Shown one piece after another: positions 37,301-45,943 of a stretch of DNA of 64,000 nt. The stretch is from Crocinitomicaceae bacterium. Lineage in GTDB: Bacteria > Bacteroidota > Bacteroidia > Flavobacteriales_D > Crocinitomicaceae. A model generated the notes under the pieces. That model was not told the DNA's origin. It saw only the letters and a program-made list of their open reading frames with translations, and did not search any database. Location: assembly GCA_028689775.1 (NCBI GenBank), contig JAQVCM010000018.1:1-64000 (forward strand), in the 5' to 3' direction. Numbering within the stretch: position 1 is the stretch's first letter; each line of letters opens with the position of its first letter. The position numbers were made by a program, and so were the translations under genes.

Positions 37301-38245
37301 GTAATGCCCAATACGCTTCGAATATGCGAAAACGAATCTGTTACCATTCAGGTTTCTGGAGCAACAGATTATTTTTGGTCACCGCCAATAAACATTGCGC
37401 CACTTACTGGCAGTACGGTTGTTGTAAATCCAACAAACAGCACGACTTATTTTTGTGACTTTGTCAATGCGTGCGGAACTGTTCGTGATAGCATTTTCAT
37501 CGAAATCGTTAAACCAATAATCACCGTAAAAAACGACACGACCATTTGCAAAGGGCAAACCGCAATTTTAACTGCCAGCGGCGGAGTATCTTACATGTGG
37601 ACTCCCGTTAGCGGCATTTTGCAAAATACAGGAAGTCAAATTACAGTTTCACCCTCACAAACCACAAACTATCAAGTCGTTGGAACAGATAATTACGGCT
37701 GTAAAGATTCTGCTTCGGTAACCGTTAGTCTTTATCCTTCAACCCCTGTTTTCACATGGCCAGATATTTATGCATTTGACGGAGATACTGTTGTTTTAGG
37801 AGTTACGCAGACATTGCCAGGAACTTTTACGTGGAGTCCGACTGAATTCCTGAGTTGCATTGTTTGTGCGAATCCAATTGCCACGCCGACACAAAACATC
37901 GTTTACACCGTTACATACACCGATGAAAACGGCTGTAAAACCACAGATCCCATTTCAATTTATTTCGAACCCGTCATCTACGTTCCGAATACCTTTACGC
38001 CAGATGGAAACCTATTTAATGACGTCTTTAAAGCGGTTGGAGGAAATGTTTCCTCTTTCACGTTGTCTGTATACAACCGCTGGGGCGAATTAATAATCAC
38101 CCTCAACTCCGTCAGTGAATCTTGGGATGGAACCTACAAAGGACTGCCTTGCCAAGACGGAACTTACGTGTGGAAAATGCGTTATTCCAGGTATGAAAAC
38201 GAAGACATCAGGGTGTTAACTGGCCATGTCAATTTGATTCGATAA
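34376..38245 (+). CDS. Giant secreted protein: DUF7948-like, SBBP repeats, PKD, Ig-like repeats, type B T9SS
   Basis: The product has 1289 residues and a short signal peptide (to about NPYFGQ). Residues 20-230 match the N-terminal DUF7948-type domain (HPNKGQW, KNGFTYAFHN). Then come SBBP-type beta-propeller repeats (YSTYIGGSQTE, ASTFIGGSGTDG, SSYFGGSGIETG; about 240-720), a PKD domain (FFWDFGDGSTS, about 755-830), four Ig-like repeats of about 85-90 residues, each opening near a Cys and a LTASGG/YxWTP core (about 835-1200), and a type B sorting domain from YVPNTFTPDGNLFND to the end. It is likely a surface adhesin or matrix protein. It ends just before lipB. Confidence 0.88.
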   Translation: MRLIVFICFLVLSNPYFGQDGQVWMHPNKGQWHANIEYKVPLVNGDMYLEKNGFTYAFHNAGEIHAQHENEAHHTHADPKLKGHAVKTTFLNANPHVKIQESGLSQNYRNYFLGNNPQKWKSSIYDVKQVLYKNVYPSIDMLVEGSEHLKYSFFIPAGENPSVIQLKTEGASSMFIDRLGNLHTLHPFGEITESAPIAWNINLEGKKTPVAVRFKLKNQTVSFSFPEGYDAGQSLVIDPTLTFSTFTGSTADNWGFTAAPDALFNVFAAGVVFGNGYPISAGAFDPSFNGGQFDIGLTKYTANGTALLYSTYIGGSQTETPHSLICSPANELYVMGVTSSTDFPMAGSPYQAVHNGGPSFTENGLNFQSADLYVLKLNAAGTSLLASTFIGGSGTDGINRGALYFNYGDQFRGDIALDQTGNVYVASTSASSDFPIINGFQSTLNGIQDAVVFKLNNNLNSLLWSSYFGGSGIETGNSLQIAPNGNVYMAGGSSSPTLGFASGVTLSNLGGISDGYVVRINGTTPAILSGTFMGTNEYDQAYFVQLDLDDKVYVYGQTEGLMPITPGLFGTANSGQFIRKFNTNLTSIEWTTTIGAGTGHVEISPTAFLVSDCYDIYISGWGGSVNRNNSSAVNSTSSGFPVTSDAHQFSTNGNNFYIAVLRPNASAIKYATYMGGTSSSFNHVDGGTSRFDKAGNIYHSVCAACGGAANGFTTTPGVWSTQNASSNCNMAAFKFELNKIDAIVSIPTASVCLPAPVVFSNNIANGNNFFWDFGDGSTSTAVNPSHVYPGAGIYNVQLIVTDINGCYYPDTTNFTVTIGEFQGEVTVPTTPICPGTPFQLNASGGIQYAWSPAQFLDNPNIANPIATVSVDTDFQVIITDSCGTDTLNITLTVYGGSATVSNDTLICKGQSVTLSASGGGTYQWTPAAFLDNPSSANPIATPTQTTTFDVNVITPEGCLLSNAILVEVIQDLPTPVMPNTLRICENESVTIQVSGATDYFWSPPINIAPLTGSTVVVNPTNSTTYFCDFVNACGTVRDSIFIEIVKPIITVKNDTTICKGQTAILTASGGVSYMWTPVSGILQNTGSQITVSPSQTTNYQVVGTDNYGCKDSASVTVSLYPSTPVFTWPDIYAFDGDTVVLGVTQTLPGTFTWSPTEFLSCIVCANPIATPTQNIVYTVTYTDENGCKTTDPISIYFEPVIYVPNTFTPDGNLFNDVFKAVGGNVSSFTLSVYNRWGELIITLNSVSESWDGTYKGLPCQDGTYVWKMRYSRYENEDIRVLTGHVNLIR

Positions 38246-38304
38246 TCCCAGCTTTCACATTAGAATCTTGTCTTTTATAGCTACTTTTGTAAAAAAAATC
38301 AGCA

Positions 38305-38997
38305 ATGGTAACAGTTACTTATAAAAATCTCGGAACAATTGATTACAAAGAAGCTTGGGATCTTCAAGAAAAACTTTTTGCTGAAAACATCCAACGAAAG
38401 ATTGATAAACGAAACGGAATCGAAACCAAAGAAACCGAAAACTTTGCCTTGTTTTGCCAACATCCACATGTTTATACACTCGGAAAAAGTGGAGATGCTG
38501 GACATCTTTTGTTGAATGAAACACAATTAGAAACCGAACAAGCAACTTTCTACAAAATCAACAGAGGTGGCGACATTACGTATCACGGACCTGGCCAATT
38601 GGTCGTATATCCGATCTTAGATCTAGAGCTCTTTTTTACCGACATCGGTCAATACATGCGTTATTTAGAAGAAGCGGTCATTCAAACCATCGCTGAATAT
38701 GGAATTATCGGTGGAAGAGTGGAAGGGTTAACTGGCGTTTGGATTGATTTTGAAGGAAAAAATCCACGAAAAATATGTGCCTTAGGCGTAAAATGTTCTC
38801 GCTGGGTAACCATGCACGGAATTGGTTTCAATGTGAACAGTGATTTAAAATACTTTAATCACATTGTTCCTTGCGGAATTGAAGATAAAGGAGTAACTTC
38901 AATGCAGCAAGAATTAGGAAGAGCGTTGGATTTTGAAGAAGTTTCTGATGTCCTAAAAGAAAAGCTGGCAAACCAATTCAATTTCATTTATGGCTAA
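38305..38997 (+). CDS. lipB: Octanoyltransferase
   Basis: The 230-residue enzyme moves the octanoyl group from ACP to lipoyl domains. Family motifs are GGDITYHGPGQLVVYP (substrate pocket), KICALGVKCSRWVTMHGIGFN with catalytic Lys163, and VPCGIEDKGVTSM with catalytic Cys190. A -7 box TACTTTTG lies at 38282-38289, giving a leader of about 12 nt. The 3' end overlaps the serine hydrolase gene by 8 nt. Length is typical for Bacteroidota. Confidence 0.96.
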   Translation: MVTVTYKNLGTIDYKEAWDLQEKLFAENIQRKIDKRNGIETKETENFALFCQHPHVYTLGKSGDAGHLLLNETQLETEQATFYKINRGGDITYHGPGQLVVYPILDLELFFTDIGQYMRYLEEAVIQTIAEYGIIGGRVEGLTGVWIDFEGKNPRKICALGVKCSRWVTMHGIGFNVNSDLKYFNHIVPCGIEDKGVTSMQQELGRALDFEEVSDVLKEKLANQFNFIYG

Positions 38998-40243
38998 AAA
39001 TCAATCTAAAATTGCGAAAAAACTCTTAAAAGCACTTCGAGTTTTTCTGTTTTTCTTGCTTTTCATATTTATTTCTTTGAATTTATTCATCATACTTTCA
39101 GGCAGAACCTATTTGTATAAAGGGGTAGCAAATACCTATTTGAAAGGGAAAAGTGGACCCGGAATCTATGATCTTTCCGTATTTGCTTATTCAACGATTC
39201 CGAAATCTGAAGATAATTTTGATTGGAAAAGAGCAAAAGAAAAACATGCACTTTCAGCAGAAGATTTAGCCTATTTTGAAAAATACGAAACCTCTTCTTT
39301 TCTCGTGATTCAAAACGATGAAATCATCTTTGAAAAGTATTGGGGAAACCACAACGACACAACCGTTTCGAACAGTTTTTCAGCAGCAAAAACATTGGTT
39401 GCCTTGTTAATTGGAATTGCCATTGAAGAAGGAAAGATCAAAAGCATGGACGATTTGGTTGGAAAATACCTTCCCGAATTTAACAAAGATGGCAAAGAAA
39501 TAATCACCATCCGAGACCTCTTATTGATGTCTTCCGGATTAGACTGGGAAGAAAGTGGAAAAAATCCATTGTCAGAAAATGTGGAGTCCTACTATGGCAA
39601 AAACTTGTACCGCTTGGCAACCAATCAAAAACGAATTACAGAACCGAACCAACTTTTTAAATATCAAAGTGGAAACTCGCAACTCTTAGGATTCGTTATT
39701 GAAAAAGCGACTGGAAAGAATCTTTCGGAATACATGTATGAAAAAATCTGGTCACAAATAGGAACTCAACACGATGCATATTGGAGTTTAGACGAAGAAA
39801 ATGGAGATGAAAAATCATTTTGTTGTTTTTACGCTACGACCCGAGATTTTGCGCGTATTGGAAGACTGATATCCAATTTAGGAAACTGGGAAGGAAAACA
39901 AATTATTCCAGAAGCGTATGTCAAAGAAATGATTCAACCAGCAAGTTATTTGACAACGGAAGAAGGAATTCCAAATTATCAATACGGGTTGCACATTTGG
40001 ACCTACATGGGTGGAAAAAGCCCAGTTGCTTATTGCCGTGGAATTTTAGGACAATACATTCTTTCCATCCCAAAAGAAAAATTAATCATTGTGAGAACAG
40101 GTTCCCTCAGAGCTCCAAAATTTAAGATGTCAGAGAATCAAAAAAGTAACTCTCCGCATTACGAGATAAATAAATATAAAATTGGTCATCCAAGTGATAT
40201 CTTTAAATATATTTCTATCGCTGAGAAACTGATCGAAAATTAA
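38990..40243 (+). CDS. Serine hydrolase (beta-lactamase class C-like)
   Basis: The 417-residue product has an N-terminal hydrophobic anchor (about residues 15-34) and a class C-type penicillin-recognition fold. The SxxK motif is SAAK (Ser131, Lys134). A Tyr-x-Ser-Gly-Asn element (YQSGNSQLLG) stands where YxN belongs, and HIWTYMGG lies near the end. Such enzymes act as carboxylesterases, peptidases or NylB-type amidases. It is anchored facing the periplasm. The start overlaps lipB by 8 nt. No beta-lactamase activity can be claimed. Confidence 0.85.
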   Translation: MAKNQSKIAKKLLKALRVFLFFLLFIFISLNLFIILSGRTYLYKGVANTYLKGKSGPGIYDLSVFAYSTIPKSEDNFDWKRAKEKHALSAEDLAYFEKYETSSFLVIQNDEIIFEKYWGNHNDTTVSNSFSAAKTLVALLIGIAIEEGKIKSMDDLVGKYLPEFNKDGKEIITIRDLLLMSSGLDWEESGKNPLSENVESYYGKNLYRLATNQKRITEPNQLFKYQSGNSQLLGFVIEKATGKNLSEYMYEKIWSQIGTQHDAYWSLDEENGDEKSFCCFYATTRDFARIGRLISNLGNWEGKQIIPEAYVKEMIQPASYLTTEEGIPNYQYGLHIWTYMGGKSPVAYCRGILGQYILSIPKEKLIIVRTGSLRAPKFKMSENQKSNSPHYEINKYKIGHPSDIFKYISIAEKLIEN

Positions 40244-40258
40244 AATAAGCAAACATTT

Positions 40259-40669
40259 ATGAGAGAAGAATTATTAGGTCCAAAAGTGGAAGGCGTTGCG
40301 GTAGCAGTAGTGAAACAAATCGGAGAAGATAATGCGACGATATACAACGTTTATTTAGTCAACCTTCGAGAAGATATTATTGAAGGAATTATCATCACCA
40401 GCGAAGGTTTTGGTGTGAATGTTGAAACAGGCGAAAAAATCAAAACTTCCAGTTTGAGACATTCGATGGAATTGATGTTGCCAAACGAAGCGGCAAAAAT
40501 TGAACCTATTATGGAGGAAGTTTTTGGAATGACCAATCAATATTGGGTGAGTTTTTGGATAAACGATACAATGTATGATAAAAAATACATTTTCTTACCC
40601 GAAACCATTCAGGAAAAAAACATGAAAATGATTCCTTCAATCGGATTGGAGGGCGTTATTATTGAATAA
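40259..40669 (+). CDS. Conserved Bacteroidota protein of unknown function
   Basis: The 136-residue cytoplasmic product has no signal peptide. It contains VYLVNLREDIIEGIII, EKIKTSSLRHSMEL and YWVSFWINDTMYDKKYIFLPE. I recall similar short proteins in Flavobacteriales that are sometimes labelled phenylalanyl-tRNA synthetase alpha by mistake; no synthetase motif is present here, so I do not use that name. It lies 15 nt after the serine hydrolase gene and before hpt, which has its own -7 box. Role unknown. Confidence 0.75.
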   Translation: MREELLGPKVEGVAVAVVKQIGEDNATIYNVYLVNLREDIIEGIIITSEGFGVNVETGEKIKTSSLRHSMELMLPNEAAKIEPIMEEVFGMTNQYWVSFWINDTMYDKKYIFLPETIQEKNMKMIPSIGLEGVIIE

Positions 40670-40802
40670 GATTCTGGGTTTAAAAACATATAAAATCATT
40701 TAAATAGCAGTTTAAATAAAAATAAATACTTCTCCGCGAAAAAGAAACCTCCTTTTCCAACCTAAATTCCGTACTTTTGCAAATAATAAAAATCTATCAA
40801 TA

Positions 40803-41342
40803 GTGATTCAAGTTCTAGATAAACAGTTCGAAACCTTCTTGCCAGCTGATAAAATTCAATCTGAAATAACCTTAATGGCTCAGAAATTGAATGAAGAATA
40901 CGCTGGGAAAGAACTTATTTTTATTGCGATTCTGAACGGCGCTTTTATGTTTGCTGCGGATTTATTTAAACAAATTACACTTCCTTGTGAAATCTCATTT
41001 GTTAAAGTAAGTTCTTATCAAGGAACAAATACGTCTGGAAGAGTAGATGAGATAATCGGTCTAAACACAGATATTTCCAACAAGCACGTTGTGATTTTGG
41101 AAGACATTGTTGACACAGGAATTACCATTGATAAAATATTTACTTTGCTTAGAGCTCATCAGTATGCATCTCTTAAAGTGGCAACATTGCTCTTTAAACC
41201 AAATGCCTACCAGGGGAAAAATCCACCAAATTACGTTGGTTTCTCTATTCCGAATGCATTTGTTGTAGGATACGGATTAGATTACAATGAAAAAGGGAGA
41301 AATTTGGACTCTATTTATCAACTCAAAGCAGAAACAAAATAA
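40803..41342 (+). CDS. hpt: Hypoxanthine phosphoribosyltransferase
   Basis: The 179-residue purine-salvage enzyme makes IMP or GMP from the base and PRPP. The PRPP loop is VVILEDIVDTGITIDK and the flexible loop lies near SFVKVSSYQG. It begins with GTG at 40803; a -7 box TACTTTTG (40772-40779) leaves a leader of about 20 nt, which supports this start. adk follows after 3 nt and obgE after that, a conserved Bacteroidota order that probably forms one operon. Confidence 0.95.
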   Translation: MIQVLDKQFETFLPADKIQSEITLMAQKLNEEYAGKELIFIAILNGAFMFAADLFKQITLPCEISFVKVSSYQGTNTSGRVDEIIGLNTDISNKHVVILEDIVDTGITIDKIFTLLRAHQYASLKVATLLFKPNAYQGKNPPNYVGFSIPNAFVVGYGLDYNEKGRNLDSIYQLKAETK

Positions 41343-41345
41343 AGC

Positions 41346-41921
41346 ATGGCATTAAACATTGTATTATTTGGACCTCCAGGAGCTGGAAAAGGTACACAAT
41401 CTGAGCGCTTAATTCAAAAATATGGATTAATTCATCTTTCAACTGGAGATATTTTCAGGGCAAATATGAAAGAAGAAACTGAATTGGGGATTTTAGCAAA
41501 GAGTTTCATTAGTAAAGGACATTTAGTGCCTGACGAAGTGACGATTAACATGTTGAAAGAAGAAGTTTTGAAACATCCTGAATCAAAAGGATTTATTTTC
41601 GACGGATTTCCAAGAACAACCGTTCAAGCAGTTGCTTTGGATGAGTTTTTGGCGACGATGAATTCGAGCATTAAAGTAATGCTGGCTTTGGAAGTTGAAG
41701 AAAATGAATTGAGAGAACGCTTGATGAAACGTGCCTTAGTTAGCGGTCGTTCTGACGATGCGGATGAGAAAATCATTCAAAATAGAATCAACGTTTATAA
41801 AAACGAAACTGCTCCCGTAAAAACCTTTTACGAGAAGCAAAGTAAATTCATTTCCATTGATGGAATCGGTACGATTGATGAAATATCTAATCGTATTTAC
41901 GGCGCAATAGAAAAAAACTAA
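41346..41921 (+). CDS. adk: Adenylate kinase
   Basis: The 191-residue enzyme balances ATP, ADP and AMP. The P-loop [10 protein letters not shown] lies at residues 8-17, followed by [10 protein letters not shown] and the AMP motif [14 protein letters not shown]. The LID region (about 123-138, [12 protein letters not shown]) is short and has no zinc Cys, so it is the short, non-zinc type common in this phylum. It sits 3 nt after hpt and 4 nt before obgE. Confidence 0.97.
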   Translation: MALNIVLFGPPGAGKGTQSERLIQKYGLIHLSTGDIFRANMKEETELGILAKSFISKGHLVPDEVTINMLKEEVLKHPESKGFIFDGFPRTTVQAVALDEFLATMNSSIKVMLALEVEENELRERLMKRALVSGRSDDADEKIIQNRINVYKNETAPVKTFYEKQSKFISIDGIGTIDEISNRIYGAIEKN

Positions 41922-41925
41922 AAAA

Positions 41926-42927
41926 ATGGCTTCAGATAATTTCGTAGATTACGTTAAAATTCATTGCACTTCTGGTAAAGGAGGTGGCGGTTCAACGCAT
42001 TATCGAAGAGAAAAGTACATCCCTTTGGGTGGTCCTGATGGTGGTGATGGTGGACGTGGCGGACATATCATTTTACGTGGTAATTCGCAATTGTGGACAC
42101 TCATACACCTAAAATATAAAAAACACATCAAAGCAGGTCACGGTGTTCACGGAACTGGTCAATTAAAAACCGGTGCGGAAGGTCAAGACCAATATATTGA
42201 AGTGCCAATCGGAACACTTGCTCGTGACCTAGAGACTGATGAAATATTAGGTGAAATCACGGAAGATGGGCAAGAAATGATCATCGTTCCTGGAGGTAGA
42301 GGTGGTAGAGGAAATAACCACTTCAAAAGTTCCACCAACCGTGCGCCACAATTTGCCCAACCGGGTGAAGATGGAATTGAAGCATGGACTGTTCTTGAAT
42401 TAAAAATATTAGCTGACGTAGGTTTGGTCGGATTTCCAAATGCTGGAAAAAGCACCTTGCTTTCCGTAATTAGTGCGGCGAAACCTGAGATCGGAGATTA
42501 TGCATTTACGACCTTGCGTCCGAACTTAGGAATTGTTCCTTACCGTGATTATCGTTCATTCATTATGGCTGATATTCCTGGAATTATTGAAGGTGCTCAC
42601 GAAGGGAAAGGACTTGGATTGCGTTTCTTACGACACATCGAACGAAATTCCTTGTTGTTGTTTATGGTTCCTGCTGATAGTAAAAACATCAACGAGGAAT
42701 ATGAAATCCTGTTGAATGAGTTGAAACAATTCAACCCTGAACTGTTGATTAAAGATCGTTTGTTGGCCATTACAAAATCGGACATGTTGGACGATGTTAT
42801 GAAAGAACAAATGATGCCAGATTTACCAAAAATTCCCTACGTTTTCATCTCCTCGTTGGCACAGCAAGGTTTGATGGAATTGAAAGATCTCATTTGGAAT
42901 AAACTCAACGACGATGGAGACGCTTGA
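41926..42927 (+). CDS. obgE: Obg-family GTPase
   Basis: The 333-residue product has the glycine-rich Obg fold (residues 1-158; [25 protein letters not shown]) and a G domain with [12 protein letters not shown] (G1), TTLRPNLG (G2), [15 protein letters not shown] (G3) and TKSD (G4). Obg proteins help assemble the large ribosomal subunit and link growth to GTP. The last 14 nt overlap the PAP2 gene. No C-terminal Obg_C domain is present, as is normal for the short form. Confidence 0.96.
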   Translation: MASDNFVDYVKIHCTSGKGGGGSTHYRREKYIPLGGPDGGDGGRGGHIILRGNSQLWTLIHLKYKKHIKAGHGVHGTGQLKTGAEGQDQYIEVPIGTLARDLETDEILGEITEDGQEMIIVPGGRGGRGNNHFKSSTNRAPQFAQPGEDGIEAWTVLELKILADVGLVGFPNAGKSTLLSVISAAKPEIGDYAFTTLRPNLGIVPYRDYRSFIMADIPGIIEGAHEGKGLGLRFLRHIERNSLLLFMVPADSKNINEEYEILLNELKQFNPELLIKDRLLAITKSDMLDDVMKEQMMPDLPKIPYVFISSLAQQGLMELKDLIWNKLNDDGDA

Positions 42928-43498
42928 AGCTCTTGACCGCCAATTATTCTTATTTCTGAATTCATCTCATTCTATTTATTTAGATGATTTGATGTATTTG
43001 GTGACCAAAATCGCCATTTTCACCCCTTTGTTTATTTATTGGATTTATATTCTTTATAAAAAGTATCAGCCAAAAAAAATGTTGGTTTTATTGCCTTTCA
43101 TTGCCTTGTTGATTACCATCACAGATCAATCAGCAACACAAACCAAGGAGTCGGTAAAACGATATCGCCCAACGCACAATCTAGAAATAGGTAAGCAAGT
43201 GCATGTTGTCAACGATTATCGCGGTGGAGATTACGGTTTTTTCTCAGGTCACGCATCCAATACGTTTGGAATAGCAACTCTTCTCTTTTGGATGTTGAGC
43301 AATAAATCGATGGCTTTTAGAAGTACTTTCTTTCTGTGGGCTGGGTTAACGAGTTATTCTCGAATTTATTTAGGCGTTCATTATCCCTCCGATATATTTA
43401 TGGGAATGCTCGTTGGTATTGCAGCTGGAACTTTGATTTTTTACATGCTCAATTATACCTTTAAGAAGTATTTCAATTATAACTCGCTCGCCCATTAA
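42914..43498 (+). CDS. PAP2-family membrane phosphatase
   Basis: The 194-residue product has several transmembrane helices. The three PAP2 motifs are present: [18 protein letters not shown] and [12 protein letters not shown], with the catalytic His residues. Such enzymes dephosphorylate membrane lipids such as undecaprenyl pyrophosphate or lipid phosphates. Its start overlaps the end of obgE by 14 nt, so it is translationally coupled to it. The substrate is not readable. Confidence 0.88.
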   Translation: METLEALDRQLFLFLNSSHSIYLDDLMYLVTKIAIFTPLFIYWIYILYKKYQPKKMLVLLPFIALLITITDQSATQTKESVKRYRPTHNLEIGKQVHVVNDYRGGDYGFFSGHASNTFGIATLLFWMLSNKSMAFRSTFFLWAGLTSYSRIYLGVHYPSDIFMGMLVGIAAGTLIFYMLNYTFKKYFNYNSLAH

Positions 43499-43560
43499 AA
43501 ATCAAATCTTGAACTTCTAGAAATAGTTCTGATAATTTGATTATTTTTGTCGCATAATTA

Positions 43561-43633
43561 GGGGAATTAGCTCATTTGGTAGAGCGCTTCGCTGGCAGTG
43601 AAGAGGTGAACGGTTCGATCCCGTTATTCTCCA
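43561..43633 (+). tRNA. tRNA-Ala (anticodon GGC)
   Basis: A complete 73-nt cloverleaf: acceptor GGGGAAT with ATTCTCC (one G-T pair), D arm, anticodon stem CTTCG/TGAAG with loop CTGGCAG (anticodon GGC), T arm AACGG-TTCGATC-CCGTT and discriminator A. CCA is not encoded. A TATTTTTG box lies at 43542-43549 and a hairpin terminator with a TTCG loop lies at 43644-43670. An accessory block begins just downstream. Confidence 0.96.
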
Positions 43634-43643
43634 CAAAATTTTG

Positions 43644-43670
43644 AAAGTCGTACTTCGGTGCGACTTTTTT
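43644..43670 (+). terminator. Terminator of tRNA-Ala
   Basis: AAAGTCGTAC and GTGCGACTTT close a TTCG tetraloop, followed by T residues. Confidence 0.88.
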
Positions 43671-43890
43671 GGTTTTAACTTTTTTAGAACATATTGCTTT
43701 CATTTATATCATAGTTTTATCAGTTGAAACCTTTAAGTATTATTCAGTTTCTACACCATACAGCGCTATTTTTTGTTATTAATTAAAATGTCCTCCAAAT
43801 ACTTTTCTTTTTGTCAACTGTGAAGTTCAAGAAAACAAAGAACTGCTTGATTTATTTTTCTAAATATTAGTATACTCATATTTAATAAGA

Positions 43891-44460
43891 TTATTTACAC
43901 ATACTCATTAATCCAATTACAGCTAAAGCAATTAGACTGATGAATAAAATATTACTCAAGGAAAAAGGGCTATCATAATGATCGTTAGCCTCATTCATTA
44001 TTCTATCGTGTGTTTTACTTACAAAAGTTTGTTCAGTTGATTGTCTGTTAGATATACTATTGAAATATAAAGTAGCTTTGACTAAATTATCTAAAGTTGT
44101 ATTAAATTCATCAGAAGTAATACCAACTAAGTTTATAAAGGCACTTTCAGCTGTCAAAACGTCCTTTCTTTCCGGTGAGCCAATACATGATAAAACTTCT
44201 ATTGACATACTTATCAATAAATCAATTTGTTGTCTGTCCAGCTTTCGTATTTCATTTTGGAATCTATTTGCATTTATATTTTCTAAATATAAATCGCACT
44301 CATATTCTGATATACCAAAGAATTTAATGTGAGATTTAATATTTAAATTACGTTTAACTATGTGATTTTTTTCCATTTTCATTACAATAATCTTTAAAAA
44401 CACTATAGAAGCAATCTTTTGATTTTTATCGAACGAATTAATAATTGAGCTTTGTATCAT
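43891..44460 (-). CDS. Tail-anchored protein, unknown (third gene of protease operon)
   Basis: The 189-residue product is hydrophilic and mostly helical. It has segments such as GISEYECDLYLENI and RKLDRQQIDLLISMSIEVLSCIG, and a single transmembrane helix at the extreme end (about 169-187, LFISLIALAVIGLMSM). This makes it a C-tail-anchored protein with its body in the cytoplasm. Its ATG overlaps the stop of the previous gene (ATGA at 44457-44460), so it is translationally coupled. No family recognised. The codon usage and base composition look AT-richer than the surrounding core genes. Confidence 0.7.
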   Translation of the reverse strand: MIQSSIINSFDKNQKIASIVFLKIIVMKMEKNHIVKRNLNIKSHIKFFGISEYECDLYLENINANRFQNEIRKLDRQQIDLLISMSIEVLSCIGSPERKDVLTAESAFINLVGITSDEFNTTLDNLVKATLYFNSISNRQSTEQTFVSKTHDRIMNEANDHYDSPFSLSNILFISLIALAVIGLMSMCK

Positions 44461-44951
44461 AAAATGAGTTTAAATGAAGAAAATATACAAATTAGAATAA
44501 TAGAGAAAACCAAAATACATCCTGTTTTATTTTTAACATTCGACTTATTATCAATATTAAAATCTTTAGTAGGGAAATGAGCATTACCTGTTTTTAAATA
44601 GTTTAAACATAGATATGTAATTCCTGGAGACATCATGCGATTATAATCGTCGTCATCAATTGAAAAATTTGTACTATTAGAATCGGGTATACGTTTACCA
44701 TATAAATGAATGAAATAATTTTCTACCAATTTGCATTTATCAAATCTACTTCTACCTTTTCTTTGAAAGTATTCTAACTCTACAAGATCTATAAATGTGT
44801 CGTAATCTCCAGTTGAAAGTATTATATTTAAAAACTCAGAATACGTTGTCATTTGTTCATATCCGACTAAATCCAACTCAAAATAATAGATGTTCTTTTT
44901 AAAATAACTTAGAATTAACAATATTCTCTCTTCTTCACTTACTTTACCCAT
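44457..44951 (-). CDS. Tail-anchored protein, unknown (second gene of protease operon)
   Basis: The 164-residue product has a helical, charged body (LILSYFKKNIYYFELDLVGYE, LEYFQRKGRSRF, an acidic DDDDYNRMMSPGITYLCLNY region) and a hydrophobic tail (about 141-163, CILVFSIILICIFSSF) predicted to span the membrane. No family recognised. It lies 15 nt after the HEIGH protein gene and overlaps the next gene by 4 nt. Its tail position mirrors that of the next protein, which suggests they act together at the membrane (inference). Confidence 0.7.
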   Translation of the reverse strand: MGKVSEEERILLILSYFKKNIYYFELDLVGYEQMTTYSEFLNIILSTGDYDTFIDLVELEYFQRKGRSRFDKCKLVENYFIHLYGKRIPDSNSTNFSIDDDDYNRMMSPGITYLCLNYLKTGNAHFPTKDFNIDNKSNVKNKTGCILVFSIILICIFSSFKLIL

Positions 44952-44966
44952 GTAATTTTATTTAAA

Positions 44967-45578
44967 CTATTCTTTTATAATTTCTAGTAATTTAATGTAA
45001 AATTCTAAATAGACTTTCTCAAAATTATCAATAAAGGATCTTAATCTATCCTCCAAAAGAGGTATGTTCACATTGATAACTTCATTTGATTCTATTAACA
45101 ATCCTTTAAAATTAAGATGTCTGATGATTTCAAATTCCTCCATCATATTTCCTTTGATATAAATATAAAAATCATCAAAAAAACTAGCTATCCTGCCTCT
45201 TTTTGAAAGCCTTCCAAAACATAAAGTTTGCCCATTAATCATTTCTTGATCAACTTTCCCGAAGGCCAACATACATTCTCTCAAATCCATATAATCACTT
45301 GATAGTACACTTTGAAAAATACATCCAAAATATTTATCTATCAAATAGTGGCTTAACTTCTCGTCACTTAAAATCCTGCTGTTTTTATAGCTTTTTGGAA
45401 AAATCGGGGTAATAGATCCTCCGAAACCGTTTTTAGTTCCAACCATCTTTTCAATTGAAATTTCACTAATCTCGAAGTCTAGCCTATTTTTATTGTGTAT
45501 TTTGAATGCAACAAAATGACCAATCTCATGATAAAATATTTCTTTAATGTTCTCTAAATGGTTATTAATAAAATTCAT
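44967..45578 (-). CDS. HEIGH zinc-protease-like protein (first gene of operon)
   Basis: The product has 203 residues from the Met at 45578 (MNFINNHLENIKEIF); an upstream in-frame Met at 45626 adds 16 residues, but a TATATTTT promoter-like element falls inside that stretch. Residues 17-21 are His-Glu-Ile-Gly-His, a zinc-binding HExxH motif in a helix, with no visible third ligand that I can assign. There is no signal peptide, so it is probably cytoplasmic or membrane-associated. The rest is helical and charged. It heads an operon with two tail-anchored proteins. A protease role is inference from the motif alone. Confidence 0.65.
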   Translation of the reverse strand: MNFINNHLENIKEIFYHEIGHFVAFKIHNKNRLDFEISEISIEKMVGTKNGFGGSITPIFPKSYKNSRILSDEKLSHYLIDKYFGCIFQSVLSSDYMDLRECMLAFGKVDQEMINGQTLCFGRLSKRGRIASFFDDFYIYIKGNMMEEFEIIRHLNFKGLLIESNEVINVNIPLLEDRLRSFIDNFEKVYLEFYIKLLEIIKE

Positions 45579-45872
45579 AGTAAAAGTTTTGTAAAAATAT
45601 AATACTCCCATTATCATGTGCACCAAAACCTAATTTAATGTGACTAGCTAACCATTAACTTTGTTCACATTTAAAAGAAATTAAGGAACTCAACTTTGAA
45701 AATTGTTTTGGTAAGCTATCTATTATTTCTCATATCCAGAATTTAAAGTACAGATATAAGAATTATATTTCAATAATTTGCGAACTTTTTACATAAAACA
45801 ATATATTATCTATTGAAATAACGATTTCATCTTAAAAAGTTAGACATGCATCTTAAAAAAATTTATTTTTTT

Positions 45873-45924
45873 CAAACAAAAAATTGTTTGATATTAGAAC
45901 ATTTTATATCTTTGATAGATCAAA
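45873..45924 (+). promoter_or_regulatory. Toxin-antitoxin promoter with two operator-like inverted repeats
   Basis: TTG (45884-45886), 20 nt and TATCTTTG (45907-45914) form a promoter with predicted start about 45918. The -33 element is inside CAAACAA-AAAA-TTGTTTG (45873-45890). The -7 end is inside TTTGAT-AG-ATCAAA (45911-45924). Two perfect inverted repeats covering both promoter ends suggest autoregulation by the HTH antitoxin encoded at 45944. Confidence 0.65.
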
Positions 45925-45943
45925 TCAATAAATTCAGAACCCA

